Below, piece by piece: positions 54,413 to 63,735 of a stretch of 64,000 bases of DNA. The DNA is from Lucinisca nassula (taxonomy: Eukaryota > Mollusca > Bivalvia > Lucinida > Lucinidae): positions 94,475,221 to 94,539,220 of the forward strand of contig OY757021.1 of NCBI GenBank assembly GCA_963580285.1, given 5' to 3'. The notes below the pieces were generated by a model. That model searched no databases. It saw only the letters and a program-made list of their open reading frames with translations, and was not told the DNA's origin. The position numbers and the translations under genes were made by a program. How positions within the stretch are numbered: position 1 is the first letter of the stretch; every line of letters begins with the position of its first letter.

Positions 54413-54714
54413 GGTCCCCGCCCATCGGGGCTTGAAGAAATAGATGGGCTGCATGATGCTCCCATGCAGAGCTGAAACCGACCCGCACACGAGTAGGTCT
54501 ACTGGTAAACCGCTTAGAGGATCTAAGCCTGCCCAGGCAAAGCAGTGCGAGTCGGACTGTCCATGCTTATAAACCCTATTGGTTTCATTGGGCGGCAGGG
54601 CTTGGGATGTCATTTTATCTCGATGTCGGGTAGAAGTCCCCCAAAATTGGAAGCGACGTCTCCAGAATGACCTTTACATTTTTGCCGGGACGTTGAACCT
54701 CAAATCAAATAAAA
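54413..54714 (+). mobile_element. X retroposon nested in the LINE RT relic
   Basis: GTCCCCGCCCATCGGGGC to GTTGAACCTCAAATCAAAT. CACGACTCTTGA and CACGATCTTGA flank it, so the RT relic was present first. Confidence 0.85.
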
Positions 54715-55108
54715 CACGATCTTGACAAAGTGCTTCCAAGGTAGGTGAACTTGTCTACCACTTGCAATCTTTGACCTTTTCACTGTAATGGTGGGCTCCT
54801 TAAAATGTTTGCCAAGTTCTGGTTAATAAACCATCTCGGATATTTTAATGCTGATTGTGAATTCATAACTGTCAGATACGCCATCTATACTTTTTTGCAT
54901 CTTCTCTTCTGCTGGAGCACCCTTTGTCATGTCGTCAGCAAAGGGGAACTCGTCTTCTGGATCACTTGCAACCTTCTTAGGTTTATAAAGCTTCCCATCA
55001 AAGCCATACCAAACAGGTATACCATTGTCACCATCCCGGAAAGCATTTGTGAGCATGACAGCGAACATTATGCTGTCACAGGAAATGGATCAGAAAACTC
55101 ATCATCAT

Positions 55109-55680
55109 TTTTATGTGGTGCCGTTTTACTATTTAACCCATATAGATATCCATAATTCGATTTAGGGTTATCCATAATTCGAATTAAGGATATCCTTAAA
55201 TCGAATAATGGATATCTATAATTCGATTTATGGACAACTATAATTCAGATTGATTTATAGATACCCATAATTTGATTTATGGATATCTATAATTCGAATT
55301 ATGGATATCCATTATTCAGCTGATCTATGGATATCCATAATTCTGAATTATGGATATCAATAATTCGACTGATTTATGGATATCCATAATTTGAATTACA
55401 GATATCCATAAATCGAATAATGGATATCCATAATTCAATTTAATTGATGTCCATAATTCAGATCGTTTTATAGATATCCATAATTCGAATTATAATTAGA
55501 ATTATAATTCGAATTATGGATATACAAATTAAATCGAATTATGGATATCCATCAATAATTATTGATATCCATAAATAATTATGGATATCCATAATTCGGA
55601 TTGTGGATATCCATAAATAATTATGGATATCTATAAATAGGGAATAAATAGGAAAAGGGCGTCCCATACGTTTTGGAAAC
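55109..55680. repeat. Array of AT-rich palindromes GGATATCCATAATTCGAATT
   Basis: About 500 bp (core 55141-55640) consists almost wholly of GGATATCC, TATAATTCGAATTAT and CATAATTATGGATATCC in alternating orientation, so most sub-segments are self-complementary. It separates DGMLARF from DEFSDPFP of one RT domain, hence it arose after the LINE inserted. Confidence 0.9.
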
Positions 55681-56068
55681 CGTGCAAGCATGCCATCGCG
55701 AAACGGCCTCCAGTTGCTATACTGATCTTGGTCGGACAACCAAACTTCGCCATAATTTTCCAAAGACCCTCACGACCGACTTCGTCATATGATTTGGTGA
55801 GTTCAACAAACCTGACATTGCTCTTGAAGCTACCTTGCTGTGAAGATCGTGTCAGTTTTTCATAGAGCTGTCCTTTCTGATCACACACTGAACACACATT
55901 GGCTTTCGGACTGTTCAGTGTGTTCATTCAGTCAGTGAAGTAAATTTCTTGAAAGAAACTTCCCATCAATTGATAATATAAGAGATGCCTCGATGATTGC
56001 CACACAACTGAGGATTCCTTTTCCGTTTGAATATGTGGATAATTGACGCAATCTTGAATTCTTGAGGG

Positions 56069-56335
56069 ACTTGGAGAAATAGATTGTGCTTCAACGCAGA
56101 GCTGAAACTGACCGTCCATGATTACTGGTAAACTGCTTAGAAGGACTAAGACTGCCCAGGCAAAGACCATCAAATGCATATAAGCCTTTTGGTTCCATTA
56201 GGCGGCAGGGCTTGAGAAGTCATTTCATCTCAATGTCGGGTAAAAGTCCCATAAAACTGGAAGCAACGTCTCCACAATGACCTAAATAGTGTTGACGGGG
56301 ACATTAAACCACAATTCAACCAACCAACCAATTTT
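56069..56335 (+). mobile_element. X retroposon, 5'-truncated
   Basis: GGGACTTGGAGAAATAGATTG to GGGGACATTAAACCACAATTC and (CAAC)n. The tail is CAAC in place of CAAA. Confidence 0.8.
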
Positions 56336-56904
56336 CTTCACTGTCGCATCGTTTTTCTTGCGATTAGCGCAAAAAGACGCAACCATTGTCAGTTCATTAT
56401 TCGATGATTAATTGTGTTGGGTTTAACAACATGTCAACCCATGTGGGTAATTTGTCTCGTCTCTCAGAGAAATGGAGAAAAAATATAGAAGAGATCGCAG
56501 GTTAAAGTAAAGGACAGAGGAGAAAGAGGAAAATGAATGGAAGTGTAGAAACAGAAGGAATAAGAGCACTCCCCTCTACCCTTACCTGCTGTAGGGATAG
56601 CAGGTCTTACCCAATTGTCAGCCAATACCAGTTGGACGCCACAATGACGCAAGACATATACGTCACATTTACCTTACGCTATATTTAAAATTGTCAAATT
56701 CAAAGAAATTAATAACTGCTGTCGGATCAGTCTGAACAACGGTTATTTATTGCCACACAAAATTGCGCATGCGCAAAAATACGGAATCTTTGGGTAGCAT
56801 TTCCTTAGCGACCGGTGGCGTCCTGAACTCATCTATTGATATGAGTTCCCCTTTTCATAATGAACAACTAGTCCTGTCAAGTAAATATGTTCAGTAATGA
56901 CAGA

Positions 56905-57010
56905 GATATTACAAAATGTCCAAGTTTTTGCACGACGACGACGACGCAGACGACGCCAGAGCTATGACAATACCTCGTCGTTTTCTTTGAAAACAGCAGA
57001 GCTAAAAATG
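56905..57010. repeat. Candidate dispersed repeat with (GAC)n core
   Basis: ACAAAATGTCCAAGTTTTTG, (ACG)n at 56934-56958, then CCAGAGCTATGACAATACC and GAAAACAGCAGAGC. I recognise this arrangement as a recurrent molluscan repeat, but only one copy is in the window. Confidence 0.4.
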
Positions 57011-57146
57011 ATTAATACAATTTTCGGACCAACAATTTCCGGTCTCATCTATGTCCAGAGCAGATGAAGCCCTCAAAGTCCTGGCAATATATATATATGG
57101 CTTTGCCTCCCAGTCAGCAATGAATGACGGGCCAACGGCGGGCCGA

Positions 57147-57459
57147 GCCGCCTCGGTAGCTCAGTCGGATGTGCGTTTGACTGGTGATCGGGAGGACGCA
57201 GGTTCGATACCTGCCGGGGTCGGCAACATTCTTTCGTGGAGATTGATCATGAAATCTTTTCTACGGTCATTCTCTCCCTTCCGCTGATTCAAGAAGGGCA
57301 ATTGTCAGTTTCTGGCGAAAGAATGTGCACTGTACTGGATAACATGCTAACGTACAAGCCTGCCCAGGAAAAGTGTGGATAGGTCAACTGACCGGCTCAT
57401 AAATGACATAAAATAGTGTTGACTGAGCCGTTAAACTCCAATAGGCTACAAACAAACAA
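57147..57459 (+). mobile_element. SINE S3, complete copy
   Basis: GCCGCCTCGGTAGCTCAGTC (A box), CGCAGGTTCGATACCTGCC (B box), ATTCTCTCCCTTCCGCTG, CTGGCGAAAGAATG, GCCGTTAAACTCCAATAGGC plus (CAAA)n. ACGGCGGGCCGA and ACGGTGGGCCGA (57135-57146, 57460-57471) are the 12-bp target duplication. Confidence 0.92.
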
Positions 57460-57668
57460 ACGGTGGGCCGATAGCGATGCGACGTTGCAACGTTGTATCG
57501 CTGTCGGTCTGACTTTGGTCCGTTGTTGAGTGCTGAATGGGCTGTTCCAGCTATGTTAAGTGAGAAGGGTGAGTGGGAGAGGGAGGCAGAGAGGTGGTGA
57601 GAGGGAGAAATACAGGGAGACAGGGGAGAGCGGGAGGAGATCGGGGAGAGAAGGAGAGTGTGAGAGTT

Positions 57669-58271
57669 TTGTTTGTTTGATTTGAGGTTTAACGTCCCCG
57701 TCAACACTGTACAGGTCATTTTTGATACGTTACTTCCAATTGTGTGGGACTTTTAGCCGACATTGATATGAAATGACATCTCAAGCCCTGCCGTCCAATG
57801 AAACCGATAGGGTTTATAAGCATGGACGGGCCAACTCGCACCGCTTTGCCTGGGCAGGCTCAGATCCTCTAAGCGGTTTACCAGTACTCGTGTGCGGGTT
57901 AGTTTCAGCTCAGTGTGGATAGCCCCCGCCCATAGGGGCTTGAAGAAATAGATGGGCTGCATGATGCTTCCACGCGGAGCTGAAACCGACCCGCACACGA
58001 GTACTGGTAAACCCCTTAGACGATCTAAGCCTGCCCAGGCAATGCGGTGCGAGTCGGCCCGTCCATGTTAATGAACCCTATTGGTTTCATTGGGCGGCAG
58101 AGTTTGAGATGTCATTTTTTCCCATTTCGGATAAAAGTCCCAAAAAATTGGAAGCAGCATCTCCAACGTGGACGGGGACGTTAAACTTCAAATCAAACAA
58201 ACAAACAAAAGCTCTGCGTGGAAGCATCATGCAGCCCATCTATTTCTTCAAGCCCCGATGGGCGGGGGCCG
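57669..58271 (-). mobile_element. X retroposon (minus) split by another X (plus)
   Basis: Outer X in antisense: (TTTG)n and GAGGTTTAACGTCCCCG at 57669, broken after AGCTCAGTGTGGA (57907-57919). It resumes at AGCTCTGCGTGGA (58210-58222) to its GCCCCGATGGGCGGGGGCC end at 58271. The inserted X is 57920-58209. The 13-bp repeated segment (two mismatches) is the target duplication. Confidence 0.9.
57920..58209 (+). mobile_element. X retroposon nested inside an X copy
   Basis: GCCCCCGCCCATAGGGGC to GACGGGGACGTTAAACTTC and (CAAA)n. Part of the CCAAAATGACCTTTACAG block is deleted. Confidence 0.9.
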
Positions 58272-58292
58272 TGAGTGTGAGAGTAGGGGAAA

Positions 58293-58297
<5 letters not shown>

Positions 58298-58362
<65 letters not shown>

Positions 58363-58460
58363 CTGTCTGATACTTTGTACCCTAAGGGCACACGGGGGCT
58401 ATCTATCTATCTATCTATCCTCTCATACTGAGTCGGTCATATTTGGCCATTACCTCTAAA
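58298..58460 (+). repeat. (AG)n microsatellite and GATA-tailed SINE end
   Basis: AGAGAG tract at 58298-58351. At 58402-58460 is (CTAT)n-CCTCTCATACTGAGTCGGTC, the antisense 3' end of the SINE at 26939-27284. Confidence 0.88.
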
Positions 58461-58845
58461 GAAATAACTCCATGTTTTACCCTGAGTATTCAGCAATAGA
58501 ATATGACGACATGATGACGTATGATTTCTTTTCTCCTCGCGCACAAATGTCAACAAAACTTATGGCGAAGTAAAAAAAAAAAAAGCATTCATGACGACTG
58601 ACACAGGCAAACACCGTTTAATGAGTTGCAAGAGTCTTCAACAGGTGCTTTTTGCTTCTGTCTCATCCTGAAGTCTCGAAATGATGTGTTTATCAAAGAA
58701 AACAGTAAACTGGGTCACTGACAATGTCGGCGCTGCTAAGGATTAGTGAAAACAGGTAAGATTTTCTTTATTTCAAGCTTCACCAAGCTTGGAAATTGCG
58801 ATTTATTGCTCTAATTGGGCGCGAATCTAAACCGCCGCCATGACA

Positions 58846-59016
58846 CTTACGAAATTCTTAAAGTTACGACTGCCTACCCCCTATCGTAAAGTTACGAACA
58901 AACTTACGCAAAAACTTAAGAATTTGACGTTAGTGAAACGCAAATTTTGAGTTAAGAATTCTTAAGATCGAACTTAAGAAAATCTTAGAGTTACGAAGTT
59001 TAGTGAAACGGCCGCC
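58846..59016 (-). repeat. Right member of the inverted terminal-repeat pair
   Basis: CTTACGAAATTCTTAAAGTT to GTTACGAAGTTTAGTGAAAC and GGCCGCC is the inverse of 52141-52310. CAG precedes the left and follows the right member. Confidence 0.75.
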
Positions 59017-59099
59017 AGGTCTCAGTGCTGAAAGTTTTGGGTGATTGGGTTGGATAGGGACTGGCTTCAAACATTGAGAAATACATGTAAACAGCACAT

Positions 59100-59681
59100 T
59101 GTCACACAGTCAAGAAGACAAAACGCACGGATGATGCTCAATATCTTTTATTTCTACTCTATACCAAGTGGAGTGAAATACTGACTGCCGACTAGAAAAC
59201 AACCCCAGTTTATATACATCTTCTATGTTTCATAACTGACCATAAAAAAATGACACATCCATGCATGAGCACTTAATAAGTCAATAAACAGCAATTAAAC
59301 TGACTTTGACCGGGTCCACTTGACAGCTGTCGCTCGGGGCTAGTCATATGAGTGTTTGTCACAATTATGGTCTGATACTTCTTCGCAGTTTTCATCTACT
59401 GTGAAAATGCACTAGGGTTGTCATCTCGCCTGGCCCTACCAATATGATATAGGTCATTTTCTAATATAAGAGTGAGTGAGTGTTCGAGTTTCACGTCCCA
59501 CCAACAGCTTAGGTCATACGGAGACGGGACCTCGGTTTAAAGACTCATCCGAAAGTCTGGAGAAGCCCGGGATCGATCCTGCGATCCCTGGTTTACAAGG
59601 CGAGTAGCGTAACCACTGCACCACGGAGGCTTCTTTTCTAATATAAGAAACAATACATACAAGAACCCCTACTGTGTTACA
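59100..59681 (-). mobile_element. 3' LTR of Ty3/Gypsy element 2, with SINE inside
   Basis: Minus strand starts TGTAACACAG (59681-59672) and ends CTGTGTGACA (59109-59100): a 9/10 inverted terminal match with TG...CA ends. It follows a polypurine TAGGGGGGA. Without the SINE (163 bp plus one 14-bp duplication) the LTR would be about 405 bp. The 5' LTR lies outside the window. Confidence 0.85.
59471..59633 (-). mobile_element. tRNA-Thr-headed SINE inside the LTR
   Basis: Minus strand GAAGCCTCCGTGGTGCAGTG to GACGTGAAAC and (ACTC)n. Exact 14-bp duplication TTTTCTAATATAAG at 59457-59470 and 59634-59647. Confidence 0.94.
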
Positions 59682-59690
59682 TCCCCCCTA
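59682..59690 (-). other. Polypurine tract of Gypsy element 2
   Basis: TAGGGGGGA on the minus strand directly abuts the TGTAACACAG LTR start. It serves as the plus-strand DNA primer in LTR retroelements. Confidence 0.8.
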
Positions 59691-59957
59691 ACGTATTTTA
59701 AAAAGAAATATGCTACCATTTGATAGCATATTCCTTTTTTATAACCAATTCAACTCAACTTGTAGTAGTCAGTAACACAGTAAGGTTAAGTCATTAATTC
59801 ATAACATCTTTAAACAGTCTCTGTATACAATACTCAGTATGTCTGAGTTCCTCAAGTCTTTATTATATACACAAGCTATCACAATTAGCAGTCTCTAGTC
59901 AATAGAATATTTCTTCTATTCTGTTCATAACATTCACAGCTGGTGTCTCGTGTCACG

Positions 59958-60242
59958 TAGTACCATTAAGTTGTACCATAGTTAGTCGTACCAGAGTAGT
60001 ACCATGTCTGTTGTACCATTGAGTCGTACCATAGTAGTTGTACCAGAGTAGTACCATGTCTGTTGTACCATTAAGTCGTACCATAGTAGTTGTACTATTC
60101 ACTTGCAGCACCATTTTAGGTTGTGCCATTTGTCGTACTACTATGTCGTGCCATTGTCGTGTAGTACCATTTATGTTTTACCATGTGACGTACCAGTATG
60201 TCGTACCATTATGGTATAGTACCATTTGTGTTGTACCATGTG
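59958..60242 (-). repeat. GTACCAT-rich tandem repeat in the 3' UTR of element 2
   Basis: Plus-strand phrases GTAGTACCAT, GTTGTACCATTAAGTCG, CGTACCATAGTAGTTG and GTAGTACCATGTCTGTTG recur about every 10-25 bp. It lies between the env-like ORF and the polypurine tract. Short cysteine-rich frames across it are by-products. Confidence 0.88.
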
Positions 60243-60511
60243 ATCATATAGGTTTCTTCGGATTACGCGTTGTGTTTTCTTTCTCTTCATCCGTGTTGAC
60301 CATGTGTGACATGTATCCTATCGGTTCTCGTAGCTGGTTATGTCTAGACAGACATGACTGAAGATTAAGTCGGAGAATTAAACTAACGGTAAAGTCTTGA
60401 CTATCACTGCTCTCATTAACTAGTCACGTGGATTCAAGCACATTTTGCTGAAGTTCATTTCGTGATAATCTCACAGTGTCCACTGACCATAAGTTTATTT
60501 AACAATAATGT

Positions 60512-61703
60512 TCATCGTTCCTGTTCTCTAGCAGTTGTTGACTGGTTGGTGGGTTGTAGTGGGAGTAGTCGTATCATCCCTCCTGCTGACCCTTGATTGT
60601 CTGGCTTGCTTGTCGGTTTATCTTTCTCTAGCAAAGCTCTCGTTTGCTGCAACATGTCGTCATCTCCCATTATGTTCTCCCGTCTGTAGATAATGCGAGG
60701 CTGGCGCTCTTCTCCACGGTTTAGTTCAGCCATCTCTTGACCAGGGTCGTCGGAGTACGGAACGCTGGCTCGTGCCCCTCGATCACCACTCTTCCTGCAG
60801 GCGGCAGGCAAGGAACCAGCAACTGCATTGCCCCACTTATGATAGATCAGAATGCCCATAATAACTGAACTTACACTACCAAGAATCATTAAACCGTAAC
60901 CCTACCAAGGAAAAGGTAGGACCTTCATGGGTCTGACTGGACCCACCTGGTTTATCCCTTCGAGAAGCTGATCCACCGGAACTTCTTTAAGATGCTTAAG
61001 TTTCTGAGGTAATCTCACAGCACCCCTCAAGTTGGGCATGTTTGCCTTAAATTGCTCCCAAATGTTTAGATTGGTGAAGTTGTAAGCTTGCAAAATACTC
61101 AATGCATTATTGTGAATCGTATGTGAGGACCCATGTTCATAGACCCCCGTAAGGGTTACACTGTCAGAAGTCGCTTTACAACCCTTCCTGACCCTAATGA
61201 ACCCATAAGGTACAGAGATGTCAATCTTTTGGCGTACTTCGTTTTGACATGCCAGATTAAATATCAGGGGAACCCTAGTGATAATGATATATGTATCGTC
61301 GCTTAAGTATTGAACATGTGGAAGGTCTTGGCTAAAAGTTACGACTGTAGTACACAGGCGTTTTATTTTTTTTCTTATCATTGCTGAATACGGCTAAGAG
61401 GCACATGTTGGCTAAATTTGTATGATGAATTGGTTTTCTTAAAGCGCATAGCTTAGGAAACCCCACTTTACATACATCCCTATCATGTTGATTTAAGAGC
61501 ATGTACTGAGTGCGTTCAGGGTTGATAGCGATATATTCTGATTCAAGTGTATAGTATGTTAGCATTTCCGTTTCTGTCTTATTATTGGATCGATAAACAG
61601 TGCTTATGGGTAGGGGCAAGTTATCAACCTTATATAGATCCATCTGTTTCGTATTGTATATTAAAGGTATGGGTATTATTATTATGTTTTTATCATCTTC
61701 CAT
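60512..61703 (-). pseudogene. env-like third ORF of Gypsy element 2, broken
   Basis: Three pieces on the minus strand: 61703-61332 (starts MEDDKNIIIIPIPLIYN), then after a frameshift in an A-rich run near 61340-61380, 61381-60902, then in the same frame past one UAG (60902-60904), 60898-60512. The third piece opens with a hydrophobic segment (LMILGSVSSVIMGILIYHKW), a plausible membrane anchor, followed by a polar tail. Position after pol, size and terminal hydrophobic segment fit the env-like ORFs of some invertebrate Metaviridae. I see no signal peptide and the N-terminal part may be lost. Similarity is by pattern only. Confidence 0.65.
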
Positions 61704-61797
61704 TATTGTTTATTTTTATTATTTACAAAAGGTTTAGGCAGCTTCATAGCACATCAACAAGGCTCTCGAGCAAAGTTTTAACTTTACTCTTTTCCGT

Positions 61798-63735
61798 CTA
61801 AACTCTACGGCATTTCTTTCGTTTTTTTCTGATGACATTATCTACTTCCATTTTTCTGACCCTACCCTCGTCAGAGCTTCGTTCAGGGCCACTTAGGCCG
61901 CTGTTTTCATTGTCTGAAGAGCTGGTATGTTCAGAAGCTGTTTCGGACCCACTACCCTTATCTTTCATGATATTTCTTTTCTGGGTTGTTTCCCTTGAAT
62001 TAAGGTCTGCATTTTCTTGTCTTAGCCTAGCTTTCCTAGCTTTAAGCCTGCGGGCAAGCTCGGCCAGAGGAATGTGTTCTTCCCCCTCGGAGTCTGACCT
62101 TACCCTCCGGTACTTCTTAGCTAAACGAACGTCCGGACCTTCTGATTCTGAATCAGTGTCGGATGTCGCGGTCTCGTTTTCTGTACCTTCAGGGGTCATG
62201 ACATAGTGGGCTCTGCGAAACTTTCGCTGGCTCTGGGATTTTGATATCTCCCACTCATCTATGTTAACTAGCCTCATATTGTCAGCACTGCTTTTTAGGA
62301 TCTCCCCTGTTAATTGATCTCTTAACTCCCAAGTCTTGTCCCCTAATTGCTTTATTATCCTAAAATATGGACTCCATTTTTTGTCTATTTTGCTGTTTCG
62401 TTTATGTTTCTTAAGATACACAGGTTGCCCTACTTTAAAGTCAGTTATCTTAAGGGTTTTGTCTGCATATTTTGCCTGTCTTCTATGAGCTTGTTTACGC
62501 CTACGGTGCATTAATACGAAGGCTTGATGAGTTTGTTCTAAGCCCCTTTCTATGATGTCATCACCATAATATTTTCGTCGGGGTTTGAGCAAGTTAACAA
62601 TGGGTAAGACGGGGTCTCGCTGGAACAAGTAAAAGAAGGGGGATTGCTTGGTTGACACATTTTCACTGAACCATATAGCTGCTAGGGCTTGATTTAAGTA
62701 CAAATCCCACGCCTGCAGGTTGTCTTTTACCTTTTTGGACAACACGTCTGACAACGTTCTATGGGATCGCTCGACCCTGTTTTCATTTGGGCTGTAAACA
62801 TTCGTTTTCCTGTGACGGACGTTTAACTTGTTAAAGAGGTTCTCCAGGGTGGCATTGCACAGTTCTTTTCCATTATCCGACACCACCTCTAATGGACACC
62901 CATATCGGGGAAATAACTCATCTAGTATGAGATGAGCGATGCCGTCAGCCTTTTTATCAGGTAGTGGCTACGCCTCTAAGTAACCAGAGTACCAATCAAT
63001 GGCCGTAAAGATGTACTGATTCCCTGATAAGGTTTTGGGTAAGGGTCCCACCATATCTATGGCCATTTTTGCAAACGGAAAAGGGGGTGTGTCGACCTCT
63101 TTTAAGGGGGACTTAACCTTCTGCATATTGCGGGTCTGGCAATCTACACATTTGGAAACATAGTCATATACATGTTTATATAGGTTCGGCCAGAAATATT
63201 TTGACCGTATGGCGTCAAAGGTTTTATCGAACCCCAAATGTACTATACTGTGGATGTTTGCTATTACCTTTCCAGTGAGGTGAGTTGGGACATATAGGCG
63301 TACTACTGGGTCTTCGTCAACATGGGAAATATAGTATAGTACATTGTCTAATACTATGTATTTCTTATGGGCCTGACTATCCGCCTCTAGCTGAGTTTTT
63401 ATGGTATATATTTCTGGGTCTTTTAATTGTTCAGCAACCATGTCTAACCCCAAGGTGTCTTGTTAATTTAACTTGTCATTTTCTTGAAATTTACATGATG
63501 CAAATTTATTTAGGTCAGCCTCGTTGGAGTTAATTACCCCTATCTCATATGACCGGTCAGATACGTCAGGGACTATTTCTTCCTCGGTAACTGACTGGCC
63601 TTGAGGCACCTTATCCTCCTCGCTTCCCGGAAGTCTCGAGAGCATATCGGCCAAGCAATTCGAGCTTCCTTTTATATATTTGATCTCTGCATTGTACCCC
63701 TGTATGGTAAGGGCCCACATCTGTACCCTTTTATT
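61798..63735 (-). pseudogene. Gypsy element 2 pol: RNase H end and integrase
   Basis: One continuous minus-strand frame with two in-frame stops (UAA 63463-63465, UAG 62968-62970). From the upstream end: NAEIKYIKGSSNCLADMLSR (end of RNase H), then the integrase HHCC zinc domain (HSIVHLGF...KCVDCQ, ~63240-63130). The catalytic core follows: AIDMVGPL (Asp), YSGYLEA, VVSDNGKELCN (Asp, ~62880) and NENRVERSHRTL (Glu, ~62770). The tail has a basic region and an acidic, Ser-rich end. All three catalytic acidic residues remain. The frame is cut at 63735 by an inserted hairpin element. Confidence 0.9.

Larger units (their letters stand above)
54250..56058 (-). pseudogene. Non-LTR reverse transcriptase, split by two insertions
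   Basis: Read on the minus strand with frameshifts: NHRGIS-like block (~56000), VRFVELTKSYDEVGREGLWK (~55800), WRPFRDGMLARF (~55700), DEFSDPFPVT (~55110), MLTNAFRDGDNGIPVWYGFD (~55050), DEFPFADDMTKGAP (xADD, ~54920), FTISIKISEMVY (~54840), then VVHIDNEVNARIA (~54370). This is the order of a LINE RT common in invertebrates. X (54413-54714) and an AT palindrome block (55109-55680) interrupt it. The NGVKQGCVLAP-type region before MLTNAF is deleted. Confidence 0.83.

Noticed and set aside
15862..59633. Functional tRNA-Thr genes at the Thr-like heads
   Set aside because: All five heads carry the same SINE tail. The anticodon stem is not properly paired.
61832..62206. 124-residue plus-strand ORF rich in Ser and Leu
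   Set aside because: It is the antisense shadow of the integrase C-terminal tail.
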